Shown one piece after another: positions 1-7,695 of a stretch of 24,683 nucleotides of DNA. Each line of letters starts with the position of its first letter. The stretch's first letter is position 1. A program made the translations under genes and the position numbers. The stretch comes from Promethearchaeota archaeon (GTDB lineage: Archaea; Asgardarchaeota; Lokiarchaeia; Sigyniarchaeales; SOKP01), in NCBI GenBank assembly GCA_030615145.1, contig JAUWZT010000015.1, positions 1-24,683 on the forward strand, given 5' to 3'. The notes below the pieces were generated by a model. It searched no databases. It was not told the DNA's origin and worked only from the letters and a program-made list of their open reading frames with translations.

Positions 1-1717
1 TTGGGTCGCTTACATCAATGATTTCCAATCCGTCTGGACCATCTGCTACATAAGCAATACAACCAGAAACGGTCACACCCCACGTATTATTTGAACTATC
101 GCCATATCTGCTTAGTAGTGTAGGATTGGCGGGATTGCTCACATTAATGATTTCTAATCCATCCATACTATCACCAACATAAGCAATATTACCTGAAACA
201 TCTAAATCTACTGTATCATTATTACCATCACCATATTTTCCTAACAAAATAGGATTATATGGATCTGATATGTTAATTATTTCTAATCCATCCTCATAAT
301 CTGCAATATAAGCAATACTTCCTGACACTTCTACATCATAAGTATTATTATAATTATCACCATATTTGCCAAGTAATGAAGGCGATGTTGGATCGCTCAC
401 ATTAATGAGTTCTAGACCATCTTCTATATCCGGCACATAAGCGATATCCCCAGAAACACATAAACGAAATGCTCTATTATACGCATCTTCATATCTACCG
501 AGGAATGTAGGATTGGTTGGATCACTCACGTCAATTATTTCTAATCCATCCATACTATCCGCAACATAAGCAATATCACCAACAACGTATACTCCATATG
601 ATAAATTATAATCATCACCATACTTACCTAATAATGATGGAGTTAGCCATTGCCCACTAAGATATCCATTATTATAGATCTCTAAACCCTCATATTTATC
701 TGCTACATAAACAATATCACCAACGACATGAATACTTTCGGGGTAGTTATTTCCATAACTCAATCTACCTAGAAAAGTAGGTTTTGCAGGATCAGTTACA
801 TCAAATATTTCTACCCCATAGCTATAATCTGCACAGTATAAAATATTACCACTGACAAATAGCTCTTTATGACCCATATCATAACTAACTTCTGCCATTT
901 TTATAGTTTTGTTAGGATTGCTCACATCTATGATTTTAAATCCTCCCACATAATCTGCCACATAAGCAAAATTATCTTGGATATGTATATTGGTAATAAG
1001 TGCCCCATCATCAAAATCTCCTAATTTTTTTGGGTTGCTTGGGTTGCTCACATCGATAATCTCTAAACCATTAAAACGACACGCTAAATAAGCGATATTA
1101 CCAGAAATATAAACATCCTGTACTGCAACTCCCCCATAATCATAAAATCCTATTTTTCGAGGATTTGAAGGGTTGCTCACATCGATAATTTCAAGACCAT
1201 CATCGAAATCCGCCACATAAGCAATACCCCCGGTGACATAGACTCCAAGTGTTTCATTATAATCATCACCATATTTACCAAGCAGTATTGGGTTAGTAGG
1301 ATCACTCACATCAATAATATTTAAACCATCAGCACTATCTGCCACATAAGCAACACTCCCGGTTACATAGACTCTATATGATTGATTAATATTATCACCA
1401 TATTTCCCAAGTAATGTTGGACTGGTTGGATCACTCACATTAATAATATTCAAACCATCACCATAATCTGCCACATAAGCAATATCACCACAAACAAATA
1501 TACCTACTGAATCATTCCATGTATCAGAATAACTGCCGAGGAATGATGGAGATACTGATTGTGCACTTATTTTAGGTACTAAATTATCTTCGCTACTGAA
1601 TTTATTTTTTCTTGCGAAGGGTATACCTACTAGACTTAACAGTAAGATTATTACGATTCCGTATTTTATTGAATTTGTCCTAATCTTCCCAATTTTAATT
1701 GTTTTTTTTTTAAACAT
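1..1717 (-). CDS. LVIVD-repeat secreted protein (partial, C-terminus beyond window)
   Basis: I translated this frame from the reverse strand: it is open from ATG at 1717 to the window edge (572 codons) with no stop. The N-terminus is basic and followed by a hydrophobic stretch (about residues 19-36, IVIILLLSLVGIPFA), so it is probably a secreted or membrane-anchored protein. From about residue 60 it consists of about 12 tandem repeats of about 43 residues, each with a core like 'IAYVADxxDGLEIIDVSDPxNPxLLGKYGD'. This is the LVIVD repeat family, which is predicted to form beta-propeller-like surface domains. The repeat near 640-690 is degenerate ('LEIYNN'), breaking the array into two blocks. 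Its ligand is unknown. It is not clearly linked to the neighbouring genes, and the start has only a weak upstream GGTAGA. Family call is firm; role is not. Confidence 0.85.
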   Translation of the reverse strand, partial: MFKKKTIKIGKIRTNSIKYGIVIILLLSLVGIPFARKNKFSSEDNLVPKISAQSVSPSFLGSYSDTWNDSVGIFVCGDIAYVADYGDGLNIINVSDPTSPTLLGKYGDNINQSYRVYVTGSVAYVADSADGLNIIDVSDPTNPILLGKYGDDYNETLGVYVTGGIAYVADFDDGLEIIDVSNPSNPRKIGFYDYGGVAVQDVYISGNIAYLACRFNGLEIIDVSNPSNPKKLGDFDDGALITNIHIQDNFAYVADYVGGFKIIDVSNPNKTIKMAEVSYDMGHKELFVSGNILYCADYSYGVEIFDVTDPAKPTFLGRLSYGNNYPESIHVVGDIVYVADKYEGLEIYNNGYLSGQWLTPSLLGKYGDDYNLSYGVYVVGDIAYVADSMDGLEIIDVSDPTNPTFLGRYEDAYNRAFRLCVSGDIAYVPDIEDGLELINVSDPTSPSLLGKYGDNYNNTYDVEVSGSIAYIADYEDGLEIINISDPYNPILLGKYGDGNNDTVDLDVSGNIAYVGDSMDGLEIINVSNPANPTLLSRYGDSSNNTWGVTVSGCIAYVADGPDGLEIIDVSDP

Positions 1718-1850
1718 AGAATTTTCTACCACAAATTTTTATTAATAATAATAATTCCTTGTCAGATATTTAACATTTTCGTATATATTTTTACCATATT
1801 CTATAATAATTGTGGATTTCATTAATTCTTAATTGAGATTTTATATGATA

Positions 1851-1920
1851 TCCGACATTTATTAATAATTCAATATTAGATTCCGACATTTATTAATAAT
1901 TCTTTATTAGATTCCGACAA
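1851..1920. repeat. 31-bp direct tandem repeat (two full units plus a start of a third)
   Basis: The unit begins TCCGACATTTATTAATAATT and recurs with an exact 31-base period at 1851, 1882 and 1913. Units one and two differ only in a 2-3 base patch; the third keeps TCCGACA and then diverges. It lies in the gene-poor stretch upstream of the LVIVD gene. Its function is unknown. It could be a regulatory repeat or a slippage product. Confidence 0.7.
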
Positions 1921-2052
1921 ATATTTAATGAAGCAAAAATAAAAGCTGCGAAATTAGGTTTAATTCCTAAAGTAATTGAAGTTAAATCCGGTTTATTAAA
2001 AAGGAAAGATCTTCAAGTACCTTGTTATACTAAAATTTTATGGAAAAAATAA
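1900..2052 (+). pseudogene. C-terminal remnant of an unidentified protein gene
   Basis: The frame from 1900 to the TAA at 2050-2052 encodes about 50 residues. From about 1924 they look like real protein (FNEAKIKAAKLGLIPKVIEV ... VPCYTKILWKK) rather than random AT-rich translation. There is no ATG, GTG or TTG start in this frame. An in-frame TAA lies at 1897, inside the 31-bp repeat. The simplest reading is the tail of a gene whose 5' part was lost, with the junction at the third repeat unit. I do not recognise the family. The rest of 1718-2172 shows no other gene; a TATA-like TTTATATGA (about 1839-1848) could serve the LVIVD gene. Confidence 0.45.
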
Positions 2053-2172
2053 GAAAACTTTGAAGGTTTGAAATTATCTTTATAAGTTTTTATATAAATT
2101 TTTCAATTTCATAATTAACATGCGCTTCTTAATTATGATCATATAATTTACTTTAATAAATTCAAACAGAAA

Positions 2173-3168
2173 TTAAATCACAGCATTGATCGGAAAGTAT
2201 AGAATAATAGAAAGAATCGCTGCAATTGGAAAAGTTAATAACCAAATTGCGATGATTTTCCATAATCCTTTTTTCATTGGTGTATTGCTTGCTTTTGAAA
2301 GTCCTACTAATGATGACACGAGTAAATGAGAACCAGAAAGAGGGATTTTTTGAATGGTCCCAATAAGCATAACGGCTGCTGTTGGTAATTGCACGGCAAA
2401 TGCCGTACTCGGCCGAAGTTCCGTCATTTTACCTAAGCTTTTAATAACAATTCTTCCCAAAACCATTACACCAGCGGCTAAACCAAAACCAGTCATGAGT
2501 AATAATAAAGTTAGATTGATCCCATCTCCAACTCCAACAACTATTCCAACTGCGTTAGAACAATCATTTCCTGCTCTAGAGAAGGCTGTAATACATATGA
2601 TAATTAAGATTATGTAGGAATACTTGTTCTCTGATTTTTCAAAGTCTTGGAATCCTTTTAAGGACTTGAGTTTATGTTTATTAAGTACCTTAACAACGCC
2701 ATATGTTACCGTAAAGCCAATTATTGGAGATGCTAACCACCATATACTCATTTCTAGTATTGTGCTCCAATTTACACCTTCTCCACCTCCTAATAACAAC
2801 CCTAGTCCTATAATTCCTCCTATTGTAGCGTGAGTTGACGAAATTGGAAGCCCGAAAGCGCTAGATAATATTAACACAATGGCAGTACTTATCAAAATGG
2901 TCATAACAACAGCATTCCGGTTAATACCAGTAGCTTCATAATCTAATAAAAGGATCTTGTCCCCTACTGATTTAGAAACACCTTCCCCTAATAAAAATGC
3001 TCCAGCGATCGCAAATATCGCTGCTAAGATGATAATTTGTTTCATATTAAGAATTCGTGATCCATAAAGCGGGGCCATCGTTTCATCGTTAGCGCCAATT
3101 CCAAAACTTATGATTATAGATATTATTAAAAATATGATTAATATGTATTCTAACGCCATTTTACCCAT
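2173..3168 (-). CDS. PiT-family inorganic phosphate transporter
   Basis: A 331-residue polytopic membrane protein of the PiT/Pho-4 family, which symports phosphate with H+ or Na+. It shows the duplicated PiT architecture: the first signature is IGANDET at residues 24-30 and the second is GNDCSNAVG at 200-208. Each is followed by a PiT loop (GLPISSTHATIGG at 106-118; IPLSGSHLLVSSLVG near 275-289). Several hydrophobic segments cover the rest, with a short cytoplasmic linker around 163-183. It follows the DUF47 gene at 10-20 bases on the same strand, the usual archaeal pit operon. Two starts are possible: ATG at 3168, or ATG at 3159 (MALEYI), which is better spaced from GGATG. Bacterial PiT proteins are longer; 331 residues is normal for archaeal ones. 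Confidence 0.92.
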   Translation of the reverse strand: MGKMALEYILIIFLIISIIISFGIGANDETMAPLYGSRILNMKQIIILAAIFAIAGAFLLGEGVSKSVGDKILLLDYEATGINRNAVVMTILISTAIVLILSSAFGLPISSTHATIGGIIGLGLLLGGGEGVNWSTILEMSIWWLASPIIGFTVTYGVVKVLNKHKLKSLKGFQDFEKSENKYSYIILIIICITAFSRAGNDCSNAVGIVVGVGDGINLTLLLLMTGFGLAAGVMVLGRIVIKSLGKMTELRPSTAFAVQLPTAAVMLIGTIQKIPLSGSHLLVSSLVGLSKASNTPMKKGLWKIIAIWLLTFPIAAILSIILYFPINAVI

Positions 3169-3178
3169 CCATCCATTT

Positions 3179-3823
3179 CTATTTACTAGGGTATTTTATA
3201 ATTAATCCTCTTAGATAATCTGACGTTTCTTCGACCCACGATACAATTTCATACATATATGTTACTAATTTTGAAGTTAAGTATACTTTGGTGGGATCGT
3301 CCTTCATTTTGTATACTTTTCCGAGCAAGTTAAACTTAGCCGTTCGTGCTTCTCTCTTTATCTCTTCAATTTCAAAAGTTTTCTTGTATGCACCGTTAAA
3401 ATCAGTTTCAATTAAAATAGCACAATTTACTAACTCTTCGACAGCTTGACTGCATGCGCTATATAAATTTTTGAATTCGTCTTTGATTTCCTTGTAAAGC
3501 TTGAAAGGATATACTCCTAGAAACCTCGAAAAGAACTCCATCTTATCGTTTACAGTATCTATCATCATTAGAATGTTATACCTGTCTTCAACCAAAAAAG
3601 GAAGCGCTCTTTTATCCCTGTAAAGAACCTGAACATATTTCTCTTTAAGCGCATCACACCTTTTTTCTACTTTAATGACACCTTCTAATGATTCAATCTT
3701 TAATTTGTCATCTACAAAAGTTGAAAGCGCTTCATATAAGAGTGCGGATCCGTTTAATGTTTCGGCTAAGAATTCCTTGTTAACCTCGTCCAACTCGTTT
3801 TTTTTTTCTTTAAACAATTTCAT
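3179..3823 (-). CDS. DUF47 (PhoU-like) protein, partner of the phosphate transporter
   Basis: A soluble, mostly helical protein of 214 residues of the DUF47/PhoU-related family (TIGR00153-like). Members sit upstream of PiT transporters and are thought to control their activity. The frame is open from a TTG at 3838, but I prefer ATG 3823 (MKLFKEKKNELDEV) because GTGA lies five bases before it. Many charged residues and heptad-like leucines (for example around residues 20-60 and 110-150) fit the helical bundle of the family. It is the first gene of a two-gene operon with the transporter just downstream on the minus strand. Substrate specificity of the pair (phosphate) is inferred from family and context. 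Confidence 0.85.
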   Translation of the reverse strand: MKLFKEKKNELDEVNKEFLAETLNGSALLYEALSTFVDDKLKIESLEGVIKVEKRCDALKEKYVQVLYRDKRALPFLVEDRYNILMMIDTVNDKMEFFSRFLGVYPFKLYKEIKDEFKNLYSACSQAVEELVNCAILIETDFNGAYKKTFEIEEIKREARTAKFNLLGKVYKMKDDPTKVYLTSKLVTYMYEIVSWVEETSDYLRGLIIKYPSK

Positions 3824-3904
3824 TTTATTCACATCCAAAATTTAACGAATCTCTTCTTAAGAAATAATTAAATGATTTTATATTCTATTTATTTTTTATT
3901 CAAT

Positions 3905-3975
3905 AAAAAAGCTTATGCCTTTCGTTAAAGTTGAAGTTTTACTTAATAATAAAAGATAAAAATAAGCCTTTTTTT
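3905..3975. repeat. Imperfect inverted repeat in the divergent DUF47 / DUF2284 intergenic region
   Basis: AAAAAAGCTTAT at 3905-3916 is mirrored by ATAAGCCTTTTTTT at 3962-3975, with one extra C in the second arm and a 45-base spacer. The region 3824-4037 separates divergent genes, so both promoters must lie here. The repeat could be a regulator site for the phosphate operon or part of a transcript hairpin. No conserved Pho-box equivalent is known to me for this lineage. Confidence 0.35.
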
Positions 3976-4037
3976 GTTTAAACAATTCTTTCAAATTAAG
4001 ATTGAACGAGTTTTTATAAATTTTAAAGTGAATATGA

Positions 4038-4595
4038 GTGCCCGCTGTCGAAATAAATGTGGAAGATATTATATTTGACTCCAAAGTTCAAACTTATTGC
4101 AATAATCCCAAATTTAAGTGTCCTAGCTATGGGCATTCGTGGGCATGCCCGCCAGAGGCACCTTATCTTGAAGAAAAAGTTTCTCAGTATGAAAAATTCT
4201 TTCTAATATATTACGAATTCAATTTAAAAGAGTATGTAGAAAGAATCAAATTAGAATTTCCAAAACGCAGCGAAGAAAAGATAAGAAATTCATTTTACCA
4301 TAAAGACATTGTCAGAGATTATTTAGGAAAAGAGATTAATACTTTTTTACAAAACTATAGTGAATCCTATAACGAAAAGCTTATTTTATGGGACGGTTAT
4401 TGCAGAATTTGCTTTAAAGAAGGGAAAAACTGCACATATGATGATGGCATACCTTGTCGTTATCCAGATAAAAAAAGATTTTCAATGGAAGCCGTAGGGA
4501 TAGACGTCGACAAAACTGTTAAAAGCGTCGATATTGAAATAGAATGGCCTCCCGTTAATTTCGCCTATCGATTTGGATTAATTTGCTTAAAATAG
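4038..4595 (+). CDS. DUF2284 predicted metal-binding protein
   Basis: A 185-residue protein of the DUF2284 family (predicted metal-binding, common in anaerobic archaea and bacteria; function not established). The N-terminal cluster has Cys21, Cys28 and Cys37 in the context YCNNPKFKCPSYGHSWACPP. The C-terminal cluster has Cys122, Cys125, Cys132 and Cys140 (CRICFKEGKNC ... PCRYP), followed by the family's 'EAVGIDVDKTVKS' stretch. The seven cysteines suggest an Fe-S cluster or zinc. The start is GTG 4038: the codon just before it is TGA, so there is no longer option, and GTGA at 4028-4031 gives a site six bases upstream. The GNAT gene follows 70 bases downstream on the same strand and may be co-transcribed. 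Confidence 0.85.
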   Translation: MPAVEINVEDIIFDSKVQTYCNNPKFKCPSYGHSWACPPEAPYLEEKVSQYEKFFLIYYEFNLKEYVERIKLEFPKRSEEKIRNSFYHKDIVRDYLGKEINTFLQNYSESYNEKLILWDGYCRICFKEGKNCTYDDGIPCRYPDKKRFSMEAVGIDVDKTVKSVDIEIEWPPVNFAYRFGLICLK

Positions 4596-4650
4596 ATTCA
4601 GTGTTATAACTATAATAATTTTTATTATTCATAATTTCTATACATACCAT

Positions 4651-4656
4651 AGGTGA
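4651..4656 (+). promoter_or_regulatory. Ribosome binding site AGGTGA before the GNAT gene
   Basis: AGGTGA is a full match to the archaeal anti-Shine-Dalgarno core. It stands nine bases before ATC 4666 and 54 bases before the first in-frame ATG (4711). It therefore argues for a start well upstream of that ATG. Confidence 0.6.
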
Positions 4657-4665
4657 GAACTTACT

Positions 4666-5142
4666 ATCTTTAAAATTAGAGCATTAAATCAATCTGATCA
4701 TAAGTGGGCAATGGGCTTAATTAATGATGTGTGGGCATCAACAAGGATTGTTTCGAAAGGAAAGGTCCACGATACTAATGAACTTCCTGGAATAATCGCA
4801 ATACATAAAAATAATAGAGTAGGATTGATAATTTATAACATTATCGGCAACGAATGCGAAATAGTTTCAATTAATAGTTTGAAAGAAAATATTGGAATTG
4901 GAACCGCATTATTAAAAGAAATTGAGAGAATTTCTACTTTAAAAGGCTGTAAAAGATTATGGGTTATAACTACAAACGATAATATCGATGCTCTTCGTTT
5001 TTATAAAAAAAGAGGTTTTAAAATTGTAGCAATACATTTAAATGCTCTAGAACAATCTCGGAGATTAAAACCCGAAATTCCCTTTTTAGGATCAAACGAT
5101 ATTGAAATACGAGATGAAATAGAACTAGAAAAAATTCTATAA
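4666..5142 (+). CDS. GNAT-family N-acetyltransferase (non-canonical ATC start proposed)
   Basis: A GNAT acetyltransferase that would transfer acetyl from acetyl-CoA to an amine; the acceptor is unknown. The acetyl-CoA loop is visible as SLKENIGIGTALLKEIE, and the C-terminal 'NIDALRFYKKRGFKIV' is the usual last-motif signature. The first in-frame ATG is 4711 (143 residues), but the frame stays open upstream. It encodes FKIRALNQSDHKWA, which matches the normal start of this subfamily ('IRxL...D..W...L'). No ATG, GTG or TTG occurs before the in-frame TGA at 4654. ATC 4666 preceded by AGGTGA gives a 158-residue protein of typical length. The alternative is a GTG at 4653 joined by a one-base deletion in the CTTT run at 4668-4671. 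Family is sure; start is not. Confidence 0.8.
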   Translation: MFKIRALNQSDHKWAMGLINDVWASTRIVSKGKVHDTNELPGIIAIHKNNRVGLIIYNIIGNECEIVSINSLKENIGIGTALLKEIERISTLKGCKRLWVITTNDNIDALRFYKKRGFKIVAIHLNALEQSRRLKPEIPFLGSNDIEIRDEIELEKIL

Positions 5143-5164
5143 TCCTAAACAATTATAAAAAAAG

Positions 5165-5187
5165 TAAAAAATTAAAATTTTTATTAT
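5165..5187. terminator. Bidirectional A/T-rich terminator between convergent GNAT and purA
   Basis: AAAAATT (5167-5173) and AATTTTT (5176-5182) form a short perfect palindrome that gives a U-rich end on either strand. It sits between the stop of the plus-strand GNAT gene and the stop of the minus-strand purA, as expected for archaeal oligo-U termination. Confidence 0.45.
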
Positions 5188-6498
5188 CTAAAATATAATA
5201 TCTTCCAATACTATAGTTTCCCTTCTATCAGGTCCAATGGATATCATAGCTATATCTGTTTTAGTTTCTTCTTTAATTGCTTGAATATATATTTTCATTG
5301 TCTCTGGAAGAGCATCGTAACCTTTCTCTGCAATGTCTAACCACTCTCCTCTAGTTTTCTCCTCCCAACCTTCAAATTCTTTATAGATAGGTTTACACTT
5401 TTCGATAATTTCGTGTTGAATTGGCCAACTTTCAAGAATCTGTCCGTTTAATTCGTATCCAGTACACATTTTTATAGGCGTTATCCCGTGAAGCGCATCT
5501 AATAAAGTAATAATTATTTTATCGATTCCATTTATCATAATGCCGTACTTGATGTTAAATAAGTCAAGCCACCCCACTCTTCTTGGTCTTCCAGTAACTG
5601 TTCCATATTCGTGCCCTTGTTCTCTAATCTTCTCGGAGATATCATTAAATAACTCGGTTGGAAATTTACCTTCGCCTACTCTTGAAGTATAGGCTTTTAC
5701 AATTCCAACAATCTTTCCTATTTTCTTTGGAGGAATTCCCGTTCCAGCACTTATGCCTAAAGCGTTTGGATTCGAGCTCGTTCCAAATGGATACATGCCA
5801 TGGTCAATGCACAATAAATTCCCTTGAGCCCCTTCAAAAACAACTTTCTTTCCAGAATCTATCGCTTTATTCAAATAATATGCGGTATCTGTAACATACA
5901 CTTTTAATCTATCGCCATAAATTTTATATTCTTCGAAAATAGATTTTAAATCGATATCCCAATTAGGATCGTAGGTTTTAATTAAATTTTTCTTAATTTG
6001 GAATAACTTTTCCAATTTAGGTTTTAATAATTCAGGATGAATTAAGTCAAAAATTCTAATCCCCCACCGTCCTGCTTTATCTGAATATGTAGGACCTATC
6101 CCTCGTTTCGTGGTTCCTGCACTATACTCTCCTTTTGACTCTTCTTCTAACCCGTCCAATGCTACATGAAAGGGAAAAATTACGTGAGCCGTGGAGCTTA
6201 GTTTTAGGTTAACATTTTTGCCTAATTTATTTAAATTGTTAATTTCTTCAAGTAAAACTTTAGGATCAATGACACAACCATTACCAATAACCACTTCTTT
6301 TTCTAACGGAGCACCTGAAGGAATTAATTTAAATTTATATTTTATTCCATTAGCTTCGACGGTATGTCCAGCGTTATTTCCCCCATTAAATCTTACCACG
6401 ATATCTGATTTTTGGGCTAAGTAATCAGTTATTTTCCCTTTACCTTCATCGCCCCAAGATAGCCCGCAAACAGCAATAGTGTTAAATTTTTTAGTCAT
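5188..6498 (-). CDS. purA: Adenylosuccinate synthetase
   Basis: Catalyses GTP-dependent condensation of IMP and aspartate to adenylosuccinate, the first committed step of AMP synthesis, in the cytoplasm. At 436 residues it is full length. The GTP-binding loop WGDEGKGKITDY is at residues 15-26, followed by NGGNNAGHTV (about 39-48), both hallmark motifs. Also visible are GTTKRGIGPTYSDKAGRWGIR (IMP binding), GAQGNLLCIDHGMYPFGTSSNP and the TVTGRPRRVGWLD loop. It stands alone between a convergent neighbour (GNAT) and a divergent one (GIFT protein), so it is probably monocistronic. A TATA-like GATATAAATATC lies about 70 bases upstream and a GTTAA-N5-TTAAC dyad lies in the leader. Confidence 0.97.
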   Translation of the reverse strand: MTKKFNTIAVCGLSWGDEGKGKITDYLAQKSDIVVRFNGGNNAGHTVEANGIKYKFKLIPSGAPLEKEVVIGNGCVIDPKVLLEEINNLNKLGKNVNLKLSSTAHVIFPFHVALDGLEEESKGEYSAGTTKRGIGPTYSDKAGRWGIRIFDLIHPELLKPKLEKLFQIKKNLIKTYDPNWDIDLKSIFEEYKIYGDRLKVYVTDTAYYLNKAIDSGKKVVFEGAQGNLLCIDHGMYPFGTSSNPNALGISAGTGIPPKKIGKIVGIVKAYTSRVGEGKFPTELFNDISEKIREQGHEYGTVTGRPRRVGWLDLFNIKYGIMINGIDKIIITLLDALHGITPIKMCTGYELNGQILESWPIQHEIIEKCKPIYKEFEGWEEKTRGEWLDIAEKGYDALPETMKIYIQAIKEETKTDIAMISIGPDRRETIVLEDIIF

Positions 6499-6510
6499 AA
6501 TTCACATTCC

Positions 6511-6525
6511 GTTAAGTGTGTTAAC
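6511..6525. promoter_or_regulatory. Dyad GTTAAGTGTGTTAAC in the purA leader
   Basis: A 15-base site with perfect 5-base arms (GTTAA / TTAAC) located 12-27 bases upstream of the purA start codon. It is suitably placed for a repressor or leader element, but it is short and AT-rich enough to arise by chance. Confidence 0.3.
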
Positions 6526-6646
6526 CATTTATTTTTTTAGTTGATAAGGTATTAATATTTGATATTTATATCTAAAATATGTTCCAAAAAGGATTATTCA
6601 TTAATAGTTATAAAATTTTTCTGTTAAAGATTTAGATATACAATAA

Positions 6647-6655
6647 TTTTTATAG
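6647..6655 (+). promoter_or_regulatory. Probable TATA box of the GIFT-domain gene
   Basis: TTTTTATAG lies about 30 bases before ATG 6684. That spacing implies a very short leader or leaderless transcript, consistent with the absence of a GGTGA site there. Confidence 0.35.
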
Positions 6656-6683
6656 TCTCATTTTTATCACATTTATAGTAAAA

Positions 6684-7562
6684 ATGCTGAAAACGATTCT
6701 TTTTGACTTAAATCATAACGAGATGCTCGATATTGATTTTTCAGATTATTCAGATCTTTCAAAACTTCTTCAAAATCTAAATCTCAAGATTAAGAAAAAC
6801 GAGAATAAAGATTTAACGAAAAGACTTTTGGAAAATGTTGATGTTTTAGTTCTGGGTAATCCTATTGATGATTACTTTTCAAACATCGAGATCAAGGACA
6901 TTGTTAATTACGTTAGAACTGGAGGGAATTTAATTCTTGTAAGTGAATATGGAGCCGATTATCTTCAAAAAACTAATTTGAATGATATAGCTCCTAATTT
7001 TGGTATTCTTTTTGAGAAGAATCTTATAAAAGAACAAAATTCCAATAACCATAATCGTTCAAGTATATTACATATTCAAAATTTTCCTAAAAATAATATT
7101 ATTAATGGTTTAAGAGAAGTTGTAATAGGTGGAACTTGTTCCCTCTTCTTAAATAAAGGTGCAAAACCACTTTTACAAACAGATCAAAATAATTTCTGGT
7201 CAGAAATTTTTAAAAGCTCTTCAGAAGAATGGATAAAGGATAAAGAACAACAACATATAGTAGCCGCTTATTCTGAATTTGGGCAAGGTAAAGTCGTTGC
7301 TTTTGGCGATATCGATATTTTTTGCAGCGATGATAATATAGGTATTAATACTCTTGATAATCAGAAATTTTTACATAATATTTTTACCTGGTTGACTGAA
7401 CCTGTAAAAAGACCAGATGTAATGTCTTTCATCTTAGATCAAATTGGGCAAGTTCAAAACAGCGTCAAAGAAATCCATAAAACAATGAATAATGTAATTG
7501 AAACAATGAGTATTTTGGAAAAAAGGCTACGTCATTTAGAAGAGAATCAAGATAGCCATTAA
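6684..7562 (+). CDS. GIFT-domain (GldG/IFT52-like) protein with C-terminal coiled coil
   Basis: A 292-residue soluble protein. Residues about 1-240 resemble the GIFT domain shared by bacterial GldG, DUF4350-type proteins and eukaryotic IFT52. It opens with 'TILFDLNHNEMLDI', then an alternating strand/helix pattern with 'LLENVDVLVLGNPIDDYFSN' (48-67) and 'DIVNYVRTGGNLILVSEYG' (72-90). A second strand set follows at about 215-230 ('GQGKVVAFGDIDIFC'). Residues about 248-290 carry an amphipathic heptad pattern (IGQVQNSVKEIHKTMNNVIE), a predicted coiled coil for oligomerisation. No signal peptide or membrane segment is seen, so it is cytoplasmic. It is not in an obvious operon. The similarity to IFT52 is by motif pattern only. 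GldG-like sugar-binding or amidotransferase-like folds are alternatives. Confidence 0.6.
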   Translation: MLKTILFDLNHNEMLDIDFSDYSDLSKLLQNLNLKIKKNENKDLTKRLLENVDVLVLGNPIDDYFSNIEIKDIVNYVRTGGNLILVSEYGADYLQKTNLNDIAPNFGILFEKNLIKEQNSNNHNRSSILHIQNFPKNNIINGLREVVIGGTCSLFLNKGAKPLLQTDQNNFWSEIFKSSSEEWIKDKEQQHIVAAYSEFGQGKVVAFGDIDIFCSDDNIGINTLDNQKFLHNIFTWLTEPVKRPDVMSFILDQIGQVQNSVKEIHKTMNNVIETMSILEKRLRHLEENQDSH

Positions 7563-7695
7563 TACCATCAAAAAGAACATTCGATTTAAAACTTTAATTT
7601 TTTCACTTTATAGTTTTAGAGATATTAAAGTAATTTTTAATTACATTACTTGTTTTATTTAAATTAATAAATTAAAAATCTAAGAGACCAGAAAA

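Noticed and set aside
1..1560. Regular repeats resembling a CRISPR array or satellite DNA
   Set aside because: The about 129-base period is an in-frame 43-residue protein repeat (LVIVD) in an uninterrupted reading frame; units vary throughout and there are no spacers.
1851..1920. Start of a CRISPR array
   Set aside because: The 31-base units are contiguous with no unique spacers, lack dyad ends, and no cas gene is near.
3896..4084. Minus-strand 62-codon frame across the DUF47/DUF2284 intergenic region
   Set aside because: AT-rich low-complexity translation overlapping the DUF2284 start and the inverted repeat; no SD and no recognisable motif.
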